Source: Cyathus striatus | Lineage: Eukaryota; Basidiomycota; Agaricomycetes; Agaricales; Nidulariaceae | Direction of reading: 5' to 3' | Length of the DNA: 64,000 nucleotides | Assembly: GCA_025738555.1 (NCBI GenBank) | Contig: JAOVFP010000021.1 | Span: 930,001-994,000 of the forward strand | Shown here: piece after piece, positions 31,886 to 43,245 of the stretch | Layout of the letters: each line of letters begins with the position of its first letter | How positions within the stretch are numbered: position 1 is the stretch's first letter | Program-made: the position numbers and the translations under genes | The notes under the pieces: model-generated | Told to the model about the DNA's origin: nothing | Database searches by the model: none | Seen by the model: only the letters and a program-made list of their open reading frames with translations

Positions 31886-34800
31886 GTTACAAATGGGTTT
31901 TTCAGGAACCTGGAAGCAGGCTCGGTCAATGGATTCAAAGCAAAGACGTTTCCAAAACGTTTGGCTTACAAGTTTCTGGGTTTCGCAAGTAGTGTACTTT
32001 TACTGTGCTCGGTAAATCAACAATTGAATGTGCATGTTGAGAAGAATGGCAAACAAACCTTGACAACAGCCGGTGTTATTCCTTAGTCGGGAATTATAAT
32101 GTGAACATCTCAGGAAACGAGCCGTGTCCATGAGTATTAAAGTTACCTGATTTGAACGATTCCAAGACTAAGGAAATGAAATTATTATGAACATCCGTAA
32201 CGAACATATGGAATAAGCTTACACTGGATGGCAAAACGAACTTTAGAAGGCGTTTAGAAGATGTAAGTAACTCGAAGCGGGGATCCGGTACGGGGACTAA
32301 TGATGGTAAGAAACAGAAATGAAAAACGAAGAAAAGGGGAAGACAATGACCCTCCCTGCTGGAGAACCCTGAAGAAGTCGGGCGTCCGCATCACACGTGC
32401 CCAACATGCGGCGAGGTTGCGGGTAATCGTGCTCCTGGCGTCGACATACACAACAGACATATGTTACAAGCAGTCATTTCTGACATTGAAGCTGCATGAG
32501 TACGTGTTAAGCATATGTCAACAGGAAGCATACCGAATACGGTAGGATTTTGACTGCGATCCGCCATACGAACGAACTGCAGCTTTCTCGACATTAGGCT
32601 GCGCTACGAATGCTCCACAATACAGGACCGCAGTTTATATGGTTTTACCAGAATTCAAGTATATATTGGGGTGCTCATAGCAACTTTAAATCCTTCTACC
32701 ATCAGGCCTATGCCGTCTGGACTCTGGAGGGCGGTAGCGAAATAGGTGTTCTGAGTTCCGCGAGTTGCTGCGCTGTAGAACGAAGGAAAGACCTGTATAG
32801 CTAAATCATGTAGATGACATGAGATTCTTGCTGTGAGGGTATTTTGCCGATAGCACTAAGTGGTATGTGAGCGGCGCCAACGATCATAAGTAGCTCTAAA
32901 TGGCCGCAGAGCAATCGAAAGTGCTGCACTCGTTATATAGGCCTATTGCGCAGACCGGTGGAATGAGTTAATGCGAACATAAGTTTAGTTGACGTACCGT
33001 TGCTTACTAGTAGAAACCCCTTCAACTCCGGTTCCTTATAATAAACAAGCTTTGCCACTGGCTGCGACTTGAAGCTTGAACAGGTCCGTATAAATGATTA
33101 TTCCGTCCCTTTTTCTCTACAAATCAAACCATCAACTGCTAAATAGAAGGATACTGCGAGAATTGTGTCTTATTGAGTTGAACCGCGCCGTCGACCTTAG
33201 TCTGTTCAAGTATTGACAAGTGCGTAAGGCCGTGGTAGTATTGAAAGGGAAAGAAGAAAGAAAAAAAGAATGTTGTGCTGTGTTGTTGATAACGAAGTCT
33301 ACAAATAAACACAACTACGTACTTATATTAAGCTTTGGCGCCATTGGACCCCGATGCCGAGCAGATGCCGACCTTAGTTACTGAAGTCAGCTAAAGTCCG
33401 AGTCAGCGGTCAAAAGAGATTCAAATGTCCACAGAGTTTGGAACTACTCTGAGTCCTACCACAACGCTTTAAATAACGACACAATAAAGATCAGTTCCTG
33501 AGCTAAGATCTCAAGCATGTACGCCCGTGCTGGGTGTAGTTCGCCATGTATAGACCGAGAAAAGTGCATAATACTATTATTTATTGTAGGTTCTGGACAA
33601 CTGTTCGAACTCGAGTTTTCAGTGAGATAAACCCCAGCCTATCTAACCCTAAAACACCCGAAAATATGAGGGCGGGGGGTTCAAAAAGATAAATATCCGG
33701 CGCTATTAGTAAATAAGTCGTACAGTGATCATCGATCATTACAATACCGATGGGAAGTTGATATCTCTACTACTGAAGTACTGAGTGCAACTAAACGTGA
33801 TTAATTTCAAATCAAAAGAATAGCTACATATACATCTGTACCTTGTGCTCTTCAACATTGTTCTCCCTGAATTAAATTGAATACATAACATCATAAGTAA
33901 AGGAAGGTGATTAATATTTATTGGTGGCGCTTCGGGCTCTACCTTCGTGGGCTATCTATCTTCCTCATGCCGAAGTGTTTAAAAGTTGCCGCAGATTTCA
34001 AGCTATGAAAGATCTATATCATATCTTTATCTATTACACACGGGTCATCCATAACGCATGAAGCCGCCATATGATATAGTCTAAGTGACAGATATTCAGC
34101 GTTCCGCGAAATTGTGGTTCATACTATTGATTCGCTCGCAAAGACTATCCAGGTTTAGCTGATTGCTTGCGTAGACGCGCAAGAGCAAAGGAAAGTACAT
34201 ATTGCAGTGTGAAACGTGTAAAGTAGAAGTTGTAAGCTCGCCCTGTGTATGTATGTACCCTAAGGAGCTATTGTTTGTCTGACTCTCAGTACTAGACAAT
34301 ATGACAGCATTAAAGACATCGTATAATATCTTTCTGCTTTAATTCAAGACCTTTTTTTCTTGACAATTCTACTACTGAGTAGATAGTGTGTTAAGCTCCA
34401 AGTAGCGTTACACTGTACTTGTACCCAATAGGTATCGATAAATATTCCACACGATTTCGAGAAGACATACGTCCAAAGTCTAAATGAAGACCTGGAACTG
34501 ACAGAGGTCTGGCGGCCATGGACGCTTCTCCCGTGATACTTCATTTGACGTCTTCAGCGACGGTCGGGGACATGGCAAAATCACATTTGGAATCCGCTAC
34601 ACCAACAGATCATACCACCATAGCTTAAGTGGCAGATCTCTCAACTCTTACCTTCCAAGTCAGAACCGGAATCGATAACATGAGTATTACAGTGCCCGCG
34701 TGATACTATCAGGCACAATTCTCAGTGCTTAGGATACTACATATACCGGAAAACGCATCGATAGCATTAAAAATGAATCCATTAGGAACTTGTTTTTGAA

Positions 34801-35235
34801 AGCCCGCTTTAGGCAGAAAATCTCGTCCAAATCACTGGAAGCTGGAAGCCGAGTAATCCCGTGAATAGCGTAAACGAATATACCTTGACTACCTATTTCC
34901 ACTGAAACAGTGAAATGTGACACCGATTCGCCGATGGGCTTGGAAAACTATCAGCCACCATGCTTCTCATGTTTTCATCACCATTATTGTTTGCCTCTGT
35001 TTGCTTCTACGTTATCATTGTAGTAAACGAGTTAGACCGTGCAACTGGAGATAAATATTTGAAACGGGTTCAACGTAACACCCCTCAGCGCTCAGCCACC
35101 ATAATCCTGGGACTCAGGTCTATATTTTCCCCTCCGAGACTTCAAATTATTTCATGACAGCACTGTTGAGAACTTTCATTCCTAAAAATTTTGTGTTTAA
35201 GCCACCTCATGTATGTAGGTTCACATAAAATAAAA
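31886..35235. other. 3.3-kb intergenic block, nothing recognised
   Basis: AT-rich DNA with only short, unsupported frames (for example 32300-32545, 34344-34544, 34729-34923). No terminal repeats, tRNA-like boxes or tandem arrays were noted by eye. Confidence 0.45.
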
Positions 35236-35237
35236 TA

Positions 35238-35728
35238 GGGGGGGTCACGGATGGCTGGTTCTGGTTTTGGTTCGGACTTTAAGTATACTACATAATATTA
35301 CATTTGACTACATTTCCTATTAAGTACTTATACAAATTTAAATCAATGCTTGTATTTTACTATACTTACTCCCCAACTAGTAGTATTTACTGATAGTTTC
35401 AAAGTGTAGACTCTTGATTCTTGAATATCATAATAGAAAGGACAGTTTGAAATTTGATTTTAATCTACTAATAATAACTAGAGCCTACAATAGACTTTTT
35501 AACAGTAGTGAGTACTATGAGAAAAACAAGAAATATGATTGAATATGCCATGAACCCAATCTGTGAACCAGAACATGAACCAATGAAAAACCAGAAATCC
35601 AAATGGGGGGGTCACGATAGAACCTGGTTCTGGTTCGGTTCCGACACTTTTTAAATCCTAGAACCAAAGTCAGAACCCAGGTCAGAACCAGCCGAAAATC
35701 AGCTGAACCAAGCAACCGTGACCCCTCC
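35238..35728. mobile_element. MITE-like element, 491 bp, TA target
   Basis: Imperfect terminal inverted repeats: GGGGGGGTCACGGATG on the left and, read from the right end inward, GGAGGGGTCACGGTTG (14 of 16 match). TA lies outside both ends (35236-35237 and 35729-35730), as for Tc1/mariner-type insertions. The subterminal DNA is full of GGTTCTGGTT / GAACC motifs. A third copy of the terminus occurs internally at about 35606, so a shorter unit (35606-35728) may be nested or a deletion derivative. No transposase. Confidence 0.55.
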
Positions 35729-35730
35729 TA

Positions 35731-37057
35731 ATTTCAAATGAAATGACTTCGAACTCGTAAATATTATTTGCAACGTCTTGTGTAATTTTGAATTCGCAAG
35801 AGTATAATCAACCGACGTGCCATTTCCAGAATGTCTCACGTGCCTGTATTTTCAGCCACAGGATACATCAAAGAGTAGCACGGTAGGTCCTACGGATCAC
35901 AATAGTATAGCTTAATCGACAGCTCCGCAAAATAAACATTTTTTAAGCTAGGAAAAAAGACCACAACATGTGCGCAAACCGCATGACACCTGTTATCAAA
36001 ATATCCGATTCATCTCCTCGAGCACTAATTTGAATCTCCGCGCTCCTTCTTGAGTATCCCAGAAGACCTGACTCTCGAACTTCAGCCTCTCACGTTGGAG
36101 AAGGCTTACAGTAAAGTGCATTATGTTTCGAGGTCCTTTTTTACGAAAGATAAAGATTGTAAAGACACATGAGCCTGATTTTATCCCCGCTGGAAATCCG
36201 GAACCTTCATATAACCTATCAAAAATTCTGAACGGATGAGAATAAACGTGTCAAATATGATTGAGACTATCGATACGTGAAAATAGTGTTTGTCTGATGT
36301 TGAAATGAGCTAGTGGATCTCTTGTATATTGGGATTGTTTGCCTTCCCGCCCATGAAATTATTTACGGGACCATTTGACACATTAATCGATAACAGACTC
36401 AAACTGATGGAGGATGCTGGTCCATCATGGACCCTTCGATGTCATAGTCCTAAGACTCCATGGCACGCTAAGCTATATATTTAACACCACAACAATCATC
36501 TTCATTAGTCCATACTAACAGCTACATATATGTTAGTTATATGATGAATTAAGGGCGGGATCTCTGCAGCTCAACTTGCGTGATACTCATTTTACTTACT
36601 AAAACCGAGCCAGGCATACAGAAAAATGGTGAGAGAGAGAGATAATTACATATATAGGCTTACATACTCACTGTAGTTGCACGACAACCTTAATTGACAC
36701 TGGCTCTTTGGGACCAGGTGCCACATGCACGTAGCATCTATATGTTTTCCGTTTCAGTAAATGTAAACAAGTTCTGGGATGTTGGCTCAGGTCAGAATAA
36801 ATTATAACGGCAATGTAACGCCACAGAAAAACACTGGAAGTCATGGCCTATGACTTCATGATAAGACAAAACGACCATTACAAGTTAGTACAAGGAACAA
36901 AGCGAGAAAAACCGGGATAATGTGAAACCTGATAACAGTGCCCCAGCATTATGAGCAGAAAAGTATCTTTGACACCGTGTGTGTTGTCTTGGAATCGTGA
37001 AAGTTCTCGTGATGCATGGCAGACGCACGGAATCAGCAAAATAGGATTACCTTTGCA
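35731..37057. other. intergenic, nothing recognised
   Basis: AT-rich spacer leading to the promoter of the first secreted-protein gene. A short (ga)n run lies at about 36632-36642. Confidence 0.5.
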
Positions 37058-37065
37058 TATAAATA
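37058..37065 (+). promoter_or_regulatory. TATA box of secreted-protein gene A
   Basis: TATAAATA 96 bp before the ATG at 37154. The paralogue at 42811 has the same octamer 93 bp before its ATG, which makes a real core promoter element likely. Confidence 0.6.
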
Positions 37066-37153
37066 CGACCTTGATTTCTGCATTTCTAGCCGACAAGCTC
37101 TCTAGTCCTCATTCTACAGCCTCTCAAGCCTATATACTATCGTCTTTTCCAGT

Positions 37154-37622
37154 ATGCGCTTCTCTGCCATCGTCGTTGCTGCTATTTCTTTTGCCTCTGT
37201 CGCAATCGCATCTCCAAATTCTCTTGCAGCCCGTCAAGGCTGTGATTTGGTCGTTTGCATCGCAGACATTTTACTTATATGTAAGTCATCTATACGGTTG
37301 AACGTTGTTTATTCTAATAAGATATTGTTCCCAGTGGAATCATTACCACCTTCCCAGATTCCAGCGAGCTGCACTTCTCTCAGCCTTTTTAGTGGTGAGT
37401 ATTGGCCACTTTATTGCACAAATAACATATGTATTGAATGGTATGCATTTCAGATTTGGCCGATGTGGAGGCTTGCCTCTGTGCCCTTGCTGAAATTCCT
37501 GGAGTTATAATTGTAAGCATCGGCTTTTCACATGACATTAATACCTGGCGGCTGGTACTCGACAGCCGAGTCCCTCTTGTGTTCCCGATTGCTTCCCTAC
37601 CCTTCCTTGCCCACCGGTCTGA
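37154..37622 (+). CDS. small secreted cysteine-rich protein A, 100 aa
   Basis: Exons 37154-37280, 37335-37394, 37454-37512 and a probable last exon 37566-37622 (introns 53-59 bp). A hydrophobic signal peptide (MRFSAIVVAAISFASVAIA) is followed by a short mature chain with C-x4-C (GCDLVVC), SC, C-x-C (EACLCA) and, in the last exon, three more cysteines (PSCVPDCFPTLPC). That makes eight cysteines, an even number fitting disulfides. The spacing is not that of hydrophobins because no CC pair exists. The first three exons total 246 nt, exactly as in the paralogue at 42811. A cell-surface or effector-like role is plausible but unproven. The last exon is supported only by a good donor/acceptor pair and its cysteines. 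Confidence 0.72.
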
Positions 37623-39160
37623 AGAGATCAAACATTACCCGGGTCCCAAGCGTGGAGTCTGTCATAATCAACATCATTTTCATGAGCAATGGACTGGCAT
37701 TGCCTAAAAAAAATGGAACTCTACGGACCTTAGTAGCATATACTAGATGTTGTGGGGAGAATTCGGGACATTAGATATGGACTAAAGCGAGAGGTAGACC
37801 GTTGCGTACCATTCGATGTAGCTATGTCAGTTATACGGTAAAAACTTGTAGTAGGAAGCTCCTCTGCAGCTTGTCATTGCAGGAGCCACGATACTCTCCT
37901 CCGGTGTACATTTGAATCTGATCGTGCAGCGTCAATTGTACTAATGCAGAAATGCAGGATGTATACTAATTATTCGTGCCTCAAGTTGACCAGTCTGGAC
38001 CATAACCAATCTCGAGATGGATAATGAGATACCTTAAAACTTGTGTAAGGATAGAGGTCAGAACATGCTGTACTCGGAGGTGGATTAGCCATAGCATTTA
38101 GCCAAACAGTGAGTTCGTAAGATTCAAGATGGGTAGGGGAATACTTCCAGAATGAAGAGTACAACAGAAACTCATAGTTCAAGCTACGCAGCTAGCTGGC
38201 ACCCCTTTCACCATATCTTTTAATCAAGTCTTATCGAGAAACGCGAAAGGCGCGGCGTCCTGAACTTGCAGTGATCTTAGGGGTATTCAACATAGTTGTT
38301 CCACAGCCATGTAAAGTGTAACCTAACAGTGCAGTCCTTGTGCTACACTTCCGTTTCGATGGGTCTGAGATTTAGTACTTTGATCAACATCAGGCAGTGG
38401 AGTACGGTGTTCCAGAACCGCAAGCTTTTCCAAATTTGATCAGCGCTCTAGGCTCAACAAAACCCTTCTCACGAATCACGTGGACCTTCCATATGTAGAC
38501 ATACGTCAACGGGAAGGGCACTTCGTGAGACGGGCTTAGACCAAAGTCCAGGAAAGTGCAGGGCAGTGTAAAATGTGTAGTATATTCGCTCTGGGGCCTC
38601 GAGTTCAAACCAGCAGTATGGCATTGGTAGAAAAGAAATGTTACATTGCTTCTTTCACACAACACTATGTATATAAAGATTTAAAATGTGTTCGGTGAAG
38701 GTCTCAGTGAGGGAGACAATTTGACGACCTCGCAACACTTGAGAACAACGAAATGACTTCAAAAGTGACTTTATATTAACTTCAAAATGATCGCTTACAT
38801 AATAGACACTTCATTTGGAACTAATGATGGAAAATTTGATTTACACTGCCCCGGTAAAATACGGACTTTAGTACAAGACCGTCCACGGAGTGGACGTATC
38901 CACTGGACGTATCCACTCACGTGGATGTATTGAGTCGAGACTAATCAGCCCCAGTCAAAAATCAGTCTAGGGCTGTTGAGCCGAATCGAGTGAGATAGAG
39001 CCTCTCGACTTTATCGAGGGACATCGAGTAAAAATAGCCAAGTCACAAAATAAGTTCTTGGCGGCCTTACATATGCAAAACTATGAGACACTTCGCTAAG
39101 ACAAATCTGAGCGTATCGAGGGATTTCTAGGCAAAATGACATTGTGAGAATGAAAACTTT
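37623..39160. other. intergenic, nothing recognised
   Basis: No supported gene. A short direct repeat (cggagtggacgtatccactggacgtatccactcacgtgg, about 38886-38925) consists of overlapping copies of 'ggacgtatccact'. Confidence 0.45.
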
Positions 39161-39167
39161 GCTAGAA

Positions 39168-40170
39168 GGCGTTCATAGGACCCCCGAAAACTCCCATAGA
39201 GGTTGAAGGACGGACTCGAAAATCGATACGCGGACAGATTTTGGCGGCATAAGGGCCTCCATACGCGGATTGTGGATGATACATCCAAAATTGGTGAGTT
39301 ATACGGATTTCGTCCTCCGACCTTGTTGAGCGCTTTATAAGCGCCAAAATCCGCCGCAGGCGCTTAATTTAAAGATCCTATATAAAGTGATGTATGAACT
39401 AAAAAAAATCAATACTTGTCTGTCTATAAAGTAGTCGGAAGTTCCTTTATTCTGTTACAAAAAACTTCTGCATTTGGTTAATACATTACCTATAACATCC
39501 ATCGTCCGGTCGTCGTTCTTGCTCCCTCAGTTTTCGACTTATAGCCGATGAAAACACAAATCCAACACAAATCTTCGTCTTTTCTTGTCTCTTTCATCTT
39601 TAAACTTTTACATTGTTTGGTACTTTCTGTAGGTTTCTTGTTTGAGCGGTGTCACGGTTCTCATTCTAGTCGCGAGTGCCTTCCCACTACTGCTCCTGCT
39701 TATTCTTGTGATGCTAGCTCGAGTGATTGGAATTTTGACATGCAACGGTTGGATAAAAATACTACCCTGAACTTATTTGCGCAGAACTTTGCTGACTCTG
39801 TACCATTTTGGACAAAAACAGGGCTGTTGTACTCAAATTTGGTGATAACTACTTATGGGAGCTCGTGTACATGATGCGCTCTTTTGACAATAAACAGGGT
39901 CATCTTGCAGTTTCTAAGCAACAAAGGGGTGCTCTGCGCAGCGGCGCCTTCCCCCAACCTTCGGCACCGGACTACTCAACTGTACGCGGACAGTGAATGG
40001 TACCTCCTTCTGCACGCCATTCCATACGCGGATTTTCCACCCTACCTATTCGCCGAAAATCGATCAAATATACGCGGACTGTCCTCCGACATAGGTCCAA
40101 AAGTCCCAAAATATACGCGGACTCGTATCATACCTCCATGGGCGCTTTCGGGGGTCCTGCGTTCATTTCC
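39168..40170. repeat. dispersed TACGCGGA motifs and diverged inverted ends
   Basis: TACGCGGA occurs six times on the plus strand (about 39225, 39264, 39983, 40026, 40072, 40114). The left edge 'aggacccccgaaaactcccatagaggt' (from about 39177) is inverted relative to the right edge (about 40162 read backward: 'aggacccccgaaagcgcccatggaggt'). A hairpin-like 'agcgctttataagcgcc' lies at about 39332. This looks like a worn DNA transposon with subterminal repeats; no duplication of the target site was found. A 108-codon ATG frame at 39548-39874 lies inside and has no recognisable domain. Confidence 0.45.
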
Positions 40171-42717
40171 CTTCTCCATCACTTACATATAATTGTTGCA
40201 CTTACACACAACGTACGGCAGACCCTTTTCTTTCCCTACCCCCGGCTTCTCGTACTTCTCTTTTCCAGCCCTCCCCTACTTCATTTGTCCATGAGCGAGG
40301 CTACAGGTCTATGTAACTTCAAAGGTACGCGTTTCCTTCTCCGTTTTATTGTGTCATCGCACAACGTAGAGCTAACCAGTTGGTAGTTACAGGTTACCGT
40401 GGCGGCGGCACGGCCTGTGGTTTCTCTCGTCACGCGCCGCCACCTGCCGCCGCTCCCTCACATCGGCACTCAGCTTTCTTCAAACTCACATAGACGTTCC
40501 ATCTCAGAGGTTAGGATCATGGGTTTGCATCGAGTTTGGTATGTATTCAATTGATCGTCACCAAACTATCGCTAACTATGTGAAGTCGTTACTAGCCAGC
40601 TCGCGCACAGCAAGACAGTACAAGCTGCTAGACTTCGTTGGTAAAGTAGGTAGTATTAGACTAGTAGTTAGAAATATATATGCCTATATAAATTCCAATA
40701 TATGCTTTTCTGATATCTACAAATCCACAGGAAGTGCAATGGAAGTGCTTCAACAACCCAAGATATAACTAGACTTCCGCTATGTTAGCACTAGATGTTG
40801 CTATACCTGCCATTAAATTAGCATCTCGGCAAATGAGACTTATTCTTGGCACTGGACTAGATTCGACGTGCTTAGATGTCACTCGTAAAAAATCGTTATA
40901 TTCCAGATTTTCGTGGGATATCAAGCGATATCTGGTCTTCGATCTCACTGGATACCGCTTGAAATCCCTAGACCGACTTTTGACTGGGAATCAGCGCTCA
41001 GTGTTAGGCGCAAATCATTGATCGATTCCCACTATGGCTGTGTGACGAGTAACTGTTCCGTCACGCTAGTGTCACCTTGCCGTCGTCGTTCAACCTCAGC
41101 GCGTTCAACTGTGTTGGTAACTGCGAGCTTCTCCGTGGTCAAATGGGCCTCAGCTGGGCAGGAAGTTGGGACAAGTTGAATGTTAGAGGTACGTACGAGT
41201 GCATAATTACTTTCGTATGGACACACTGATGCCTATCGATTCACCATTAGCTGTACACACAATCAACGCAACTATATTGCCACTACACCGGAGCGCATCA
41301 TCTCGCACTCGCTGATGGTCTGCCCTGTATTACCACCATCTCCCTCGATGTAAACAGCGCGAATCGGTGTGCCATCCGGCAGGTTTGGATATCAGATCAT
41401 CATCGTCAAGTCTGTAGGGCATATGCCAGTCATATACATGGGACCTTCAAAGTATGTATGGGTTTATACGTATTATAAAGTCACTGATCAAAAGCACCCA
41501 CCTGCTTAGGTGTTGTTCATGCTAACTGATAGGCTGCCTATCTTCCCGACCTCATCATCTCCCTTCGCCATATCCCTCGATGTGAACAACGCAAAGGAGC
41601 CTTAGCAGCGAGCAACCTCGCCATCTATAAATGCTCAATAACCCCCTCGGCTATGCATCTTTCTGGCCCTCGCGTAGTGTTCTCCTCACCTACCCTTCCT
41701 CCGGTATCCAACCCAACATATCCCAGTCCTTCTTCTTCACCCAGATCAACCCTGCCTCCTACCCCTCCTCCGGTACCCAATTCAACATCTCCACTGGGTC
41801 CAACATAATGGCTTATACCGGGCTCTACTTAACGCGCACCCTAACGAGCTCTGAGACGCGCCATTGTTTTGATTGTTCGGACTTCGGTTCCGTTGTCATC
41901 TGACATTACGTGGCCTAATTTAGAAATATCCCCCCGCGAGCCGGAATCGGAACACTGAACAGGAATTCAAACAAACGAGATTAAGTGAAACACATTTTTA
42001 CAATGGTTTTTACTTATTAGGCTTGTCTGAAATATGAACTCATGCTACTAAACATGAATTTAAAACGTCCCTTTTGCAGTGAATAAGTATTCTACTTTTG
42101 GATGTACCATTCTTAATATTTTAACGGGGGTCTCGCTCACCCTAATCGTACTGGAATTACATATGTTGTAAGGAGTATGTACGTGCTATACTATGTACAT
42201 GGCATACTGTAGCATAACTTTGAGGTCATCATATGGCAGACACGTTGAAGGTCCGCGGAAAATGTCTTACATATATATAACACGAAATGCTGACGAAGTT
42301 ACGACGACATCGCACATAACATGTCGCAGATGGAGCGGATTGGCGGTTTATGTCACTTAATCTAGACAAACTGTGCTTAACTCCATCACGATGACAGCTA
42401 GGCATTAGTCGTTCCAAATGCGACTGACATAATAATACAAATATTATTGTAAGCCGCAATGTTAAACATGCTTCATCTTCGACAAAGAAAGAATAAAATG
42501 CTGGTAGTACCAGTGCACTAGTGTGTACCTATGTTACGAAACGACCTTAATCATAACTAGTTAGCGCAACATATTTCCCAGAATATCCCGTAAAACATCA
42601 ATGGGCTGGACGTAGCTCGGTCGTTCTGTCTAACATGAATCGGTCTAAATAAAGTGTATTGGACAGTTATGAAGCGTTGTCGTCTATACGAAAATGGAAA
42701 ATATGCCTGTCGTTGAG
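40171..42717. other. intergenic, nothing recognised
   Basis: Several C/T-rich or Ser/Tyr-rich frames (40541-40768, 41631-41903) lack domains, paralogues or convincing splice sites. No repeat boundary identified. Confidence 0.45.
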
Positions 42718-42725
42718 TATAAATA
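42718..42725 (+). promoter_or_regulatory. TATA box of secreted-protein gene B
   Basis: TATAAATA 93 bp upstream of the ATG at 42811, mirroring the element upstream of paralogue A. Confidence 0.6.
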
Positions 42726-42810
42726 TGTCCCAGATTCTTCAGTTGCTTCCCAGGCAAGTTTCCTCGTCTTCCTATCTTTAAGTCCACATTCCTTCCAAGC
42801 TACTACCAAC

Positions 42811-43245
42811 ATGCGTTTCTTTGCTATCTTCATCGCTGCCTCTTCTCTCTACACCGCTACACTTGCGGCTCCAACTGTCCTTGATACTCGCCAACTTGAA
42901 ACCTGCTTGTCTGATACCTGTATCAGCGCTATCGTCAGTGGGATTTCAGGTATGTCCGGACACGAATAATGAAATTGTGCACAACGATGGTTGACGATAT
43001 GAATTTCAGCGCTGCCAACCACGTTGAACCCCAGCCTTCCTGAATCGTGCACTTCGCTAGAATCCGACCCAAGTGGTTTGTATTTGACATTAACTATAAT
43101 AATATCTCAAAACCTCAATATTTGTGTTCGATTTTAGGTATCATTGATTGCGTATGTGCAATTTCTAGTGTTATTATTGTGAGTGTTTACCTACTTTGCT
43201 TACTCGGGCTATCAGTTTACTGAGAGAGATTGTTATGGTTCGTGA
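42811..43245 (+). CDS. small secreted cysteine-rich protein B, about 91 aa
   Basis: Exons 42811-42949, 43010-43075 and 43138-43178 are well supported: they total 246 nt with the same phases as paralogue A. The product has a signal peptide (MRFFAIFIAASSLYTATLAA), RQ near the mature start, C-x4-C (TCLSDTC), ESC and C-x-C (DCVCA). The 3' end is uncertain. A GTGAGT donor at 43179 spliced to 43216 gives a short last exon ending at 43245 (one more cysteine) through a 37-bp intron; reading through instead adds a hydrophobic tail ending at 43223. The function is unknown. It resembles A in organisation more than in sequence, as expected of fast-evolving secreted proteins. Confidence 0.65.

Noticed and set aside
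37154..43245. Hydrophobin assignment for the two small secreted proteins
   Set aside because: Neither has the CC pairs of the hydrophobin C-CC-C-C-CC-C pattern.
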